NCBI RefSeq assembly: GCF_027595985.1
Contig: NC_073304.1
Span: forward strand, 217,746,000 to 217,809,999
From: Sorex araneus
Taxonomy: Eukaryota > Chordata > Mammalia > Eulipotyphla > Soricidae
Length of the DNA: 64,000 bases
Reading direction: 5' to 3'
The notes under the pieces are model-generated. The model saw only the letters and a program-made list of their open reading frames with translations, did not search any database and had not been told where the DNA came from. Below are positions 1 through 10,900 of the stretch, in pieces (the first letter of the stretch is position 1; every line of letters begins with the position of its first letter). Made by a program: the position numbers and the translations under genes.

Positions 1-121
1 GATCCTGGTTCAATGGCAGGCATCAAATAGTGGCCCAACACTCCCCAAGCTATGAAGTCTAGCTAAAAAAGTTTTTACTTCTGTCTCCTAACACTGTTAT
101 CAATGACAATTTTAGTTTGCT

Positions 122-292
122 TTTTGTTTTGGCTTTTAGGCAACATCCACTGATGGGGCTCAGGGGCTGTTCTTGGCTTAGTGCTTGAGGGTGGCTCCTG
201 ACTGTGTGTGTGGGACTAAGTGGTGCAGGGGATCAAAGCCAGTCCTCTTCTATGCAAAGCACTCAGCCTATTGAGCTATCTCTCCGAACCCC
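122..292 (-). mobile_element. Old Sor-type SINE
   Basis: A diverged antisense copy: the GATCAAAGCC B-box region and the TTGAGCTATCTCTCC head are recognisable. Confidence 0.6.
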
Positions 293-906
293 TAAAAATA
301 TTTAAGCAAAGGCTAATGAAGACTCAATACTTTTTTTTTTTACAGTGAACTCTCATCATGGTCACTGTTCTGGGACATTCTAAGGGACACTGACCCTACG
401 TTTAAGGTATCTTGTGTTGGGGAACTGTTTTTCCCCCAAGGGTGTCCAGACATGTTGCACACCGGGTCCAGGCAGACGCAGAGCAAAGGATGATGGGTGT
501 GCAGAGAAACCATTCTGGGAGACAGCTGATGGCTGCTCACTTTATTGCCAAATATACACATATTTTATAGAGGGTCTTGGCTTAAGAGGATGGTCCAATC
601 ACATAAAGTTTAGCATCAGTGACCTTTCCCGCTCTGCTTTGCCCTGGCCCAGTCCCAGATAAGGCTAGATGCTGCAGTTAGGAATGCAGTTAGGTGATAA
701 TTCTTGGGAGATGGGACTCAACACCAGATACCTGGTGCTTGTAAAATGTACCCAGACACTGTCTACTGGGTCACTATGCAGGGACAGGTCTTATCTGCTC
801 TGGCGCCTGTTGCCATGTTCCACATTGTTCAAATGGGTGTATTATGCAAATTCACTTTCCTGTAACTCTTTTGAAAGATTAGAGACCCCCAAGAATATGT
901 GGAAGT
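293..906. other. TOP2A intron 10 sequence, no gene seen
   Basis: I see no exon and no clear repeat here apart from the end of the SINE to its left. Open frames on both strands show no family signature. Confidence 0.5.
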
Positions 907-1082
907 GGGGGGCTGGAGAGATAGCACAGCGGATAGGGCGTTTGCCTTGCATGCAGCCGACCCGGGTTCAAATCCCAGCATCCCATATGGTCCCCTGAGC
1001 ACGGCCAGGGGTAATTCCTGAGTGCAGAGCCAGGAGTAACCCCTGTGCATCACCAGGTGTGACCCAAAAAAAAGAAAAAAAA
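907..1082 (+). mobile_element. Sor SINE, intact reference copy
   Basis: The 5' part is tRNA-like, with an A-box-like TAGCACAGCGG and a B box GGGTTCAAATCCC. The body follows (CATCCCATATGGTCCCCTGAGC, AGTGCAGAGCCAGGAGTAACC), then GTGTGACCC and an A-rich tail. It is flanked by the perfect 16-bp target-site duplication AAGAATATGTGGAAGT at 891-906 and 1083-1098. Transcription of such elements is by RNA polymerase III and mobility depends on LINE enzymes. Confidence 0.95.
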
Positions 1083-1098
1083 AAGAATATGTGGAAGT

Positions 1099-1770
1099 AA
1101 AACATGACAAACTGGAAAGATTTGTTGGTGCTGTGAGTCTAGGATCTGCCAGTTTTGGCTTCTGCCTGATAGTGTGGAGCTAGAGAAGCCTTGATGGGAA
1201 GCATTTGATTGGGATGTAAAAGGAGCCCTGGGTTTTAGAATGAGATGAATTAGAGTTTATGATTTTTTTTTCCCTGGTTCTTGGTCTCTAGAGAAAGATG
1301 GCTACTAGCCTGTAGCTGAGTTAACTAGGACCAACAAAAGTTAATCAAGAGCAAAGATTGGGCTGAGAAGTCTAGAGTTATGGAGATTTCTTTAGAAAAG
1401 AAGCAGAGTTGCCTTCACTTTGTAGGAATGGCCTTAGGTTTGGATAGGCAGTTCTCAAACTGCAGCTTCCATCAGAATCACCTGGAAGGTAGTACAGAGA
1501 TTACTGCACTCTTTCCTGGGAATTTCTGATTCAGGTATAAGGTGGAACTTGAAAATTTACATTTCTAACAAGCTCCTTGGGAAACTGACGTTATGGTCTA
1601 AGGGACTAAGTTTTGAGGACTATTAGTTGTTGTAACTATTAATAACTAATAATACCATTAGTATTACAACCAGAGGTTGCAATGTCTAGGAATTATATTG
1701 TTTGTTGTAACTAAGGATGGTGATGATAGTGGTATGAGAATAGGGATAAAGTTATCTAGTATTTAATCTT
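1099..1770. other. TOP2A intron 10 sequence, no gene seen
   Basis: AT-rich intronic DNA. I recognise no exon, RNA gene or clear repeat. Confidence 0.5.
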
Positions 1771-1910
1771 GCCTGCATGGCAGAGCCTGGCAAACTACCT
1801 GTGGTGTATTCGATATGCCAAAAACAGTAACAAGTCTTATAATGGAGATGTTACTGGTGCCTGCTTGAGCAAATAGATGAACAACGGGATGACAGTGACA
1901 GACAGTGCCA
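1771..1910 (+). mobile_element. Second SINE family (alternate body), fragment
   Basis: It carries the body ACTACCTGTGGTGTATTCGA, AAAACAGTAACAAGTC and GCAAATAGATGAACAA shared with the fuller copies at 14899 and 23040. The tRNA-like head is missing. Confidence 0.7.
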
Positions 1911-2130
1911 GCGAACACTCACCAAACACAAACCTCCACCCAGTACTATGGGGTGTGGCCATGTTTCCCCCACACCCAAAGAAATACAAAATGAGGGCTT
2001 TTGATACAAAAATGTCCTAAAGAGGGAAATGTGCATTCTGATGGAGGCTGTGGTGTTGGAACATTCTACGTATGAAACCCTATCATTGACAGTACTGTAA
2101 ATAACAAGGACTAAAATAAAATTTAAAAAC
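1911..2130 (+). mobile_element. Probable retroelement 3' end
   Basis: A stretch ending CCCTATCATTGACAGTACTG, then AATAACAAGGAC and AAATAAAA, resembles the 3' end of an interspersed element. The family assignment (possibly LINE) is from memory and unproven. Confidence 0.35.
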
Positions 2131-2134
2131 AATA

Positions 2135-2284
2135 GGGGGGCAGAGCAATAGTACAGTGGGGCGGTGTTTGCTTTGCACATGAACTAGGGTTCGATCCCTG
2201 GCATCTCATATATATATATATATAGTCCCCTGAGCACTGCCAGGAGTAATCCTGAGCATTGCTGGGTGAAACAAAAAACAAAAA
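2135..2284 (+). mobile_element. Sor SINE with internal TA expansion
   Basis: Head and B box (GGGTTCGATCCCTGG) are present. The CATATGGTCCCC segment is replaced by a (TA)n run of about 16 bases. Confidence 0.75.
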
Positions 2285-2421
2285 TTTTAAATGATTATTT
2301 GATTTGCTTATTTACATACCACATGGGGAAGTGTAAAAAAATTTCAAGCAAAAAGCAGTTTTGAGTGGGAAGATTTTTAAGAAGTCCTGATCTAAAACAA
2401 AACAAAACAAACAAACAAACA

Positions 2422-2567
2422 AGGTGGGATGGGGGTGCATACTGGAATTCTTGTTGGTGGAACATGTGCACTGGTGAAGGGATGGATGTTTGATCATTGT
2501 ATGACTGAGACTTAAACCTGAAAGCTTTGTAACTGTTCTCAAGGTGATTCAATAAAAAAAATTTCCT
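2422..2567 (+). mobile_element. Retroelement 3' end with AATAAA
   Basis: It contains TGACTGAGACTTAAACCTGA, then GTAACTGTTCTC and GTGATTCAATAAAA, with a poly(A) signal at 2551-2556. The same ending recurs at 23692-23785, so this is a dispersed family, probably the 3' end of a LINE. Confidence 0.6.
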
Positions 2568-2568
2568 G

Positions 2569-2742
2569 GGGCTGGAGAGATAACACAGCGGGTAGGGCAT
2601 TTGCCTTGCACGCGGCCGACCCGGGTTCAAATCCCAGCATCCCATATGGTCCCCTGAGCATGGCCAGGGGTAATTCCTGAGTGCAGAGCCAAGAGTAACC
2701 CCTGTGCATTGCCAAGTGTGACCCAAAAAGAAAAAAAAAAAA
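2569..2742 (+). mobile_element. Sor SINE, intact
   Basis: A near-consensus copy inserted in the A-rich tail of the preceding element. The duplicated target includes AAAATTTCCT on both sides. Confidence 0.9.
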
Positions 2743-2882
2743 ATTTCCTTCCTGGTTAGAAAGTGAGGTAAGCTGTGCCTCTTTACGCCCCCAAGTAAAA
2801 GCATAGGGGAATAAGAAAGAGTATTCTGCAGGACTGAGAAGACAATGAAAAATTATGTGCTTTGACTTTTATCTCTACTCAC

Positions 2883-3020
2883 AGCTTTAATGAATTTTTC
2901 ACTTAGTTGGCATGTTGATCCAAAACTCTTGACTTGTAAAGTCATGTTTTCTTTTGTCTGAGAGTCAAAGGTTGGATTTTCAATTAAGGAATTCACAAAA
3001 ATCCACATGTGATTTTTCAC
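2883..3020 (-). CDS. TOP2A: TOP2A coding exon 10
   Basis: It encodes residues 356-401, VKNHMWIFVN to SEKFIKA, including Gln376-Thr377-Lys378, whose lysine contacts the ATP gamma-phosphate. The donor is GTGAGT. It is the last TOP2A exon inside the window. Confidence 0.95.
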
Positions 3021-3814
3021 CTGCAATAAAAGTTGACATCAAATCACTAAATACTCACACCTTATTTATAGCTTTTCCCTTCTTGACTTCTGAAAGAGAA
3101 ACTTGTGCTAAAACACAATACCTGATGTGCTTTTACTGCAATACCACCTTTGTTTTTCTTCTTGACAACTTCAACAAGTTTAGCCACAATCTGATCAGCG
3201 ATATAGTCTACATGTCTGCCACCCTAAAGAGAAAAAAATATCAGATTGTAGAACTCTGATTCCTCAAAATTATAACAACCAAAAATCCAGTCTAGAAAAG
3301 GGGATGTTACCCAGTGGTATCATATATATGTGAAGCCCTGGCTTTGATTCCCCAGAGTAAGGGTGGAATTCTAATTAAGCTTCCTTGTAGCCAAGATTTC
3401 CAGTTCATTTTATATTAAAAACAATAAGAACAGGGTAGGTTGTGTCTGGGGATGGCTCAGTGACAGAAGTAGCTGCCTAACAAGCTATAAGGTTGTAAGT
3501 TCATCCATCCATATGTGTGGAGTGTGGAACCAATCTCGGTGGCTCTGCCGCTTAGAACCATCGTATGGCAACAGAACTCAGTCTCTAGCATCACAGACAG
3601 GAAGGTGAGAGCACTGTAAGTAACAGGCGCAACCCCCAATTAAGTTCACTGCCAGTTCAATCCCCCAGTGAACACAACAACTAGAATGTAAGCACCACAA
3701 CCAGGCATGTGACCTCCATGAGCACTACAACTAAGTGTCTAAGCATCACTAAGTGTGTGAGTGACCCCCAGTGATTCCAACAACAAAGGAAAGGGGAAAA
3801 ACCCAGAAAGAATG

Positions 3815-3874
<60 letters not shown>

Positions 3875-6800
3875 AACGCAATTATTTAAGAAATGCGTTT
3901 CTGGGTGGCTGTAGAGATAGTTCAGTGGGTGAGGCCCTTGCACACTGCAGGGAGTGACCCCTCAGCACTGTGCTGAATAGATTCTGAAACATATGTGGGA
4001 AACAGTAAGCAAAATATATGGGAGAGGAAAAATAAATTTGCCCTTGAAATAAATGACCATAGAGTTCCTTATCTATATATAAGCTTGTGAAAAAAAAATA
4101 CCCTTATAATTCAAGACAATTTATGAATAAAATTACCTTGGAAGTAGCAATGCTATTGACGAAGCTAATTTGCTGAAAGCCTTTTTCACTCATTGTTAAG
4201 CACACTTCCCACCGGTGATTTACTTGTTCATGAATAATTTTCAGTGGATTGCCAGTTTCATCTACCTTATCCTTCAAATACATATCCACATAGCTACGGA
4301 ATCCTTTTATCTATACAGGAATGAAAAGGCATTAAAAAAAGTTATATAAAAATAAAAATATTCAGTGATATAAGAATTTTTCAAAACAATGGAATGGGGC
4401 TAGAGGCTGAGGAGCTAGCTTAATGGACGGGAGCATATGCCTTATAGATCAAGGACCAGACTTCAATTCCCAGGCACAGCATGGGCTCTGCCCCGCCCCG
4501 CCCCACCCAACCCCACCCCACCCCAGTTCCCCCGGCCCCCCACTATTGGATATGCTTCCAATGGCCCCTGAAAAATGCCATCCTGGTTGAACAAATATCC
4601 AAAGAATGGCTCTCAGGCCCCTTGAGTATCGCTTGAGATAAAAAAAAAAAAATTCAAAAAATTCAGTGTTGGGGCCGGAGCGATAGCACAGCGGGTAGGG
4701 CGTTTGCCTTGCACTCGGCCGACCCGGGTTCAATCCCCGGCATCCCATATGGTCTCCCAAGCACGCCAGGAGTAATTCCTGACTGCAAAGCCAGGAGTAA
4801 CCCCTGAGCATCGCTGGGTATGACCGGAAAAAAAAAAAAAGCAAAAAAAAAAATTTCAGTGTTGCCTGATGAACCCAAGAGAATGGTCATGAAAGGGCAC
4901 AAAAAGGGGCTGGAGAGATAGCTCAATGGGCTGAGCTCATGTTTTGCATGTGGCAAGCCCAGGTTCAATCCCTGGAACTATGGGGTCCCCAAAACTGCTG
5001 GAGCTGATCCCTGTGTAATGTTGGGAATAGCTCTCCAGCACAGCCTGGTATAGCCCCTGCACAACCCCAATAAAAAGGGCACAAAAGAGGCACAGGGTTG
5101 TATAGCAGTAACAGTTGTCTGCCTTGCATTTATGAGGCTGCAGTTCTGATCCCTAGCACTTCCCCACATGACTAAGTATCCTGGCATACATGTGTGACAC
5201 TCCAACTAAATCACTGTCACAACAATGACAATGAAGGGAAGGGGAAGAAAAGGCCATCCCAAAAGGTTTATTTAAGAAAGGCACTCTGGGGGCTGGAGTG
5301 GTAGCACAGTGGGTAGGGCATTTGCCTTGTACGCGGCCGACCCAGGTTCGATTCCCAGCATCCCTGAGCACCACCAGGGGTAATTGCTGAGTGCAGAGCC
5401 AGGAGTGACCCCTGCGCATCGCCAGGTGTGACCCAAAAAAGCAAACAAAAAAAAGAAAAAAAGAAAGGCACTGTGGAGGGCTGGAGCTATAGTACAGTGG
5501 GTAGGGTGTTTGCCTTGCACACGGCCGACCCAGGTTAGATCCCCCGCATCTCATATGGCCCCGTGAGCACTGCCAGGAGTAATTCCTGAATGCAGAGCCA
5601 GGAGTAAGCCCTGAGCATCTCCGGGTGTGACCCAATAAAAGCAAAAATAGTCCAGTGGGTGTGGTGTTGGCACACTGCAGGGAGTGACCCCTCAGCATTG
5701 TGCTGAATAGCCTCTGAAACATATGTGGGAAACGGTAAGCAAAATATATAGCAAGGGAAAAATAAATTTGCCTTGAAATAAATGATCACAAAGTTCCTAT
5801 TGTCTCTAGTACCCAAAAAGTACCTACTGGTAGCTTATTTCCATTGAGGAAGACTTTGACATCTTTAGTGGATCCAGCAATATCGTATGCTCTTCTAACC
5901 ATAAGTGCAACAATATCTTTGTCTAGGCTTTGCATTTTAAACTTAGCCAAATCAGGCTGAAAGGTAATACATGTATAATCTTCTCCATTAAAGGGCTTGA
6001 GTTCCATGTCACCAGCTTTCCCCATGTTATTCATCCATGTCTGTGGAAATAAAGAGTAAGAAAGATAAAACAACTCAAGAAATGTCACAAGTTAGGACTG
6101 AGTAACATAAATGATAATGTTTTAGCAAATAACCTATTACATAACCCTGATTAATTTTCTGATGTAAGAACTTGTAAATTAAATACTATAAATTACTATT
6201 GTATAATTTATTACCAAGGAACAACACTTATTTATTTACTTACCTGTTTGAACATTTTCTTGTATTCTCTACTGGCTGTTTCCACGGTAAATTTGGTACT
6301 GAATATATTACACAACTTGGCTCCATAGCCATTTCGGCCACCTAGGCAAATAAATACAAAATGTTGTTTGATTGAAATCTTGGTATCAGCCTTCTTTTCG
6401 TTTAGCTTTTGGGCCACAGCTGGCTGTGCTAAGGGGTCGCTCCCAACAGTGCCCAGGAAACCAGCAGTGCTGAGAATCCAACCCAAGGTATCACACATGG
6501 AAGGTGAGTTCTCTACCACTAAGTCATATGCCCAGCCCAAAGCTTTAGTTCTTAATAAAATTATTGTTATTTTATAGGGATTCAGTCCTATACTTCTGTG
6601 TGTGTGGGGAGGTGATGTTGAGGATCAAACCCAGCTCATATGCATACATGTACTTTACTACTGAGGTATATCCCAGGCGCAAAAAGTGCTGGTATTTTTG
6701 TTATTTGTTTCGTGCTGTCAGGGCTCCGTGCCAAGGTCTCACACATGCATGGGTAGTGTCATTACCACTGAACTATATGTCCATGGCCCTTTTCTCTTTC

Positions 6801-7853
6801 TGTATCTTTAACTTTATACTAAAGACATATCATTAAAAAAAGATTACATAGATGGGGGTAGGGGAGTTGACAGACAATACAGTGGATAGAGTGCTTGCCT
6901 TGCTTGAGGCTGACCTAGATTCAATAGATACAATCCCCAGCACCCCATATGGTCCCTGGCAGGAGTGATTTCTAAATGCAGAACCAGGAATAATCACTAA
7001 GTACCACCAACTGTGGCCCTTCAAAACTAAACAACAACAACAAAATGTGCTAGGGCTGGGGTTGGAGAGATAGTACAGTGGGTAGGGCACTTGCTTTGCA
7101 TAAGGCCAACCCAGGTTCAACCTCCAGTATCCCATCTGATCCCCCAGCCCACCAGAACCGGATTACTGGGCGCAGACCCAGGAGTAACCTGAGCATTGCC
7201 TGTGTGGCCCAAAAACAAAAGCTTAACGGGGAGGTGTTTAAATAACTCAATGGGCTGAGAGCATGCTGGCATTGCATGGTCTCCCTGAGCACAAAGCAAG
7301 GAGTAGCCCCTGAGCACTGCCAGTGTGGTTCCAAAGAATAAATAAAATATGTATTTAGGTAGGAGGGGAGATAGCTCAGGGGACAGGGATGTGCAAGGAC
7401 CTGAGTCTGATCCATGATACTGCAGCATGATACCACCCTGCAACATGCAGGACCCAAACACCAAACTATCTGGCTAGGTTGCTAGAAATGGCCCTGGAAC
7501 CCTTTGGGGATTGCTTAGGAGCCCCTTCCACAAAACAAAACAAAATAAAACAAAACAATGTATTTAGGGGCTCAAAATGTGGCTCAGTGGTAGAATATAT
7601 ACCTTGTATATACAAGACACAACAATTATGTAGTTTTCCTTAATACTTTACCTGTTACTTTCTTCTCATCATCGTCATAGTTGCTAGAGGTTAGAAGTTG
7701 TCCAAAGATGAGAGCTGGGACATACATCTTCTCAACTTTGTGTTCAACAACAGGAATACCTTTTCCATTATTCCATATACTAATTAAATTGTTTTCTCTA
7801 AGAAAAGGTGGAAAGTTTTATTATAACACACATTAATACTTGAAATTATTTAG

Positions 7854-7907
<54 letters not shown>

Positions 7908-10900
7908 CTTTTTGGGTCACACCCTGCGATGCACAGGGGTCACTCCTGGCTCATGCACGCAGGAATCACCCCTGGCAGTGCTCAGGGAACCATATGGGAT
8001 GCTGGGATTCGAACCTGGGTTGGCCGCGTGCAAGGCAAACAGCCTACCCGCTGTGCTATCACTCCAGCCCTTAGAAGCATATTTCTAAATTAAAATTTAT
8101 TATTAAAATATTTGGAACCTTCACTATTTCTAAAATATATAAATTTTACAAGTCTTAATTTCTTTTATTCTTTTTTAAAAATATTTTTCTAAAAATTTTT
8201 CTAAAAATTCAGAATGAACTACTTTTCCTACCATGCACAGTTCCTGAAATAGAAGCAAAAATTAAAAAGTAATCTTTTGTTGGGGCCAGAGATAATAACA
8301 ACAGGTAGGCTGCTTGCCTCACATGTGACCAACCCAGTTTCAATCCCCAGCATTCCATATGGTCCCCAATCAGTGCCAGAAGTGATTCCTGAGTGCAGCA
8401 TCAGGAGTAAGCACTGAGCATTGATAGGCGTGGCTCAAAAACTTAAAGCTTTGTTGACACATGGGCAGACACATAATGGGGAAAAAATACGAAAGTTAAA
8501 CATGTTAGGAAATGGGAATGGGAAATGATTATGTCCAAAGTACAAAAATTGGAAACATTATTATATTGATTTTATTTACTTACATGTTTATTTACCTATT
8601 TATTTATGCAGGGCCTGGGATAAAACCTAGAGCTTTACACATGCAAGGCAACTACTACTACTACTACTCAACTACTCAACTACTGAGTTACAACCCAGGT
8701 TCTTGTAATACCAAAAAAATTTATTTTGGCTTTTTGGTCACACCAGGTGATATCAGAGGTTACTCCTGGCTCTGCACTCAGGAATGGGTGTTGCTTAAAG
8801 GACCATATGGGATGCTGTGGATTGAACCCAGGTTGGTTGCATACAAGGCAAACACCCTCTCCACTGTGCTATTGCTCCGGCCTCTGTTATACCAATTATA
8901 AGAGGATAACCTATTAAGTCCTAGGCTCTTTAGCTTTTCCAGTCAGCAAAATACATTGCAAATCAAACATAAAAGGGCAAAACATCAGTTACAAAACTTC
9001 TTTGCCTGTTAATAAAGTGCAAAAACGTGAACTTACTCATTTTACGTTAATTTGAAGAATACATAGATGATTATATATTTTATCTGGACTATGCACTATG
9101 GTTCAGATTATAGATAGTAGTATCTGTTATTGACATTAAGGGGCCGGAGACATAGTATAGCTGGTTTGGTGCTTTGCCTTCCATGAACCACATCTGGTTA
9201 CCTAAGCCCTGACAGGAGTGATCTGAGAAGGGCCAAGAGTAAGCCAGTAAACCCTGACCATAACTAGATGTGGTACCTCCCCCCTGCGTCGAAATTAAAA
9301 GTAGCCTGTCCCCACCCCTGCCTTTTTATGGTATTTAGGTCAGCTCGCCGATGCTCCGGGTGACTCCTGTCTCTGCACTTAGGCATTATTCCTGGCAGGG
9401 CTCAGAGGTCCATATGAGATGCCGGGATCAAACTGGGTTGGTCACATGCAAGGCAAGTGCCCTACCTGTTATGCTATAGCTCTGGTCCTTAATATTGTCT
9501 TCCTTTCTTTTTTGGGGAGGGCCACATGCAGCAGTGCCTAAGGGTCTTTGTGGAGTGCTGGGAGGAATCAAACCTGGGTTGGCTGCATGCAAGGTAGACA
9601 CCTTGTCTCCTATACTATCTCTCAGGTTAAATCAATCTTTATGAGGGGGTTGTGTCATAGCCAGCTGTGATCAGGGAAACATATGTAATGATGGGGGCAG
9701 AGTTGCCCCCACACCTGGTGGTGCTCAGGGATCACTTCTGGCTGGACTTGAGGGACCATATGCAGTGCTGGGGATTGAGCCTTGGTTGACTTTGTGTAAG
9801 ACAATTACCTGATGCACTGTCCTGTCTCTCTAGTACCCCCCATCAATATTCTTTAAAAGAATACTATACCAAGTCCATGGGACTGTAGCGATAGTACATT
9901 GAGTAAGGCCTTGCATGTGGCCACCGCAGGTCTGATTCCCCAGCACCCATATGGTCCCCCAAGCGCCACTAGAAACAATTCAGGAGTGGTCCAACATTAC
10001 CCCTAAGGACAAATTATAAGGACAAGTATTCCAATAATAGTTATATTTCTCCTAAAAGAGCCCAAGGTCTAGTTCATCTAATGAATGATAAAAGTCAAAG
10101 AAGCATCCGGACAACTCAATTAAGGAACACTCAGCATTTATGATCAGAAATATCATATTTGAAAGGTCAAATTGATCTTTATCACCACCTGCTGGTTTAT
10201 TACTTGAATGACATCAGAAAGCAGCTCTAGATTCTTAAATCGCTAGGGCATTTATTGAAGATACTTATCAGAGGGATTTAGAATAATAACGATAATTTAC
10301 CATGAAATGATCAAAAATATAGACAGAGTAAATATATTAAAGAGTCTGGTAACTGTTAGATCTAGGTAGCAGGTATCACAGAATTGTTCTTTTTAATATT
10401 CGACCTTAACTTTACAAAATTTCACTCAGAAAAAAAGATCAACTTTGCTATATAAAAAAGTAAATGCAAGTAATAATAACAATGAACAATAACAAAAGAC
10501 TGAGCAGGAGACTTACGGGTCAATTGTGACTCTAATGCAAGACATTTTTGGGTCCCTTTGTTTGTTGTCAGCAGCATTAACTGAAAGAAAGTAAAATACA
10601 CACTTGTAAAAAATTGGAGTATTAAAAAAAATTTTCAAGAAACAACACAAAGCCCCATTAAAAAAAAGTTAATTTAGCTTTTTTTTTTTTTTTTTTTTTT
10701 TTGCGGGGGGTTGGCACCAGGGATCAAACCCAGTGCTCAGAGGCCGGAAAGATAGCACAGCAGGTAGGGCTGCTGTACGCACTGTCTGCCTTTCACACAG
10801 CAGACTGAATTCTAATCCCCAGCATCCCATATGGTCTCCCAAGCACCACCAGGAGTAATTCCTGAGTGCAGAGCCAGGAGTAGCCCCTGAGCATCACTGG

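Noticed and set aside
938-972. tRNA-like sequences with A and B boxes
   Set aside because: Each is the head of a SINE followed by the SINE body; none has a full cloverleaf with an acceptor stem.
2954-3259. Plus-strand open frame over TOP2A exons 9 and 10
   Set aside because: It is the complement of real minus-strand exons with correct splice sites.
5824-5827. Alternative exon 7 donor GTACTT in TOP2A
   Set aside because: Using it adds four bases and shifts exon 8 out of frame; GTAGGT after CCA keeps the frame.
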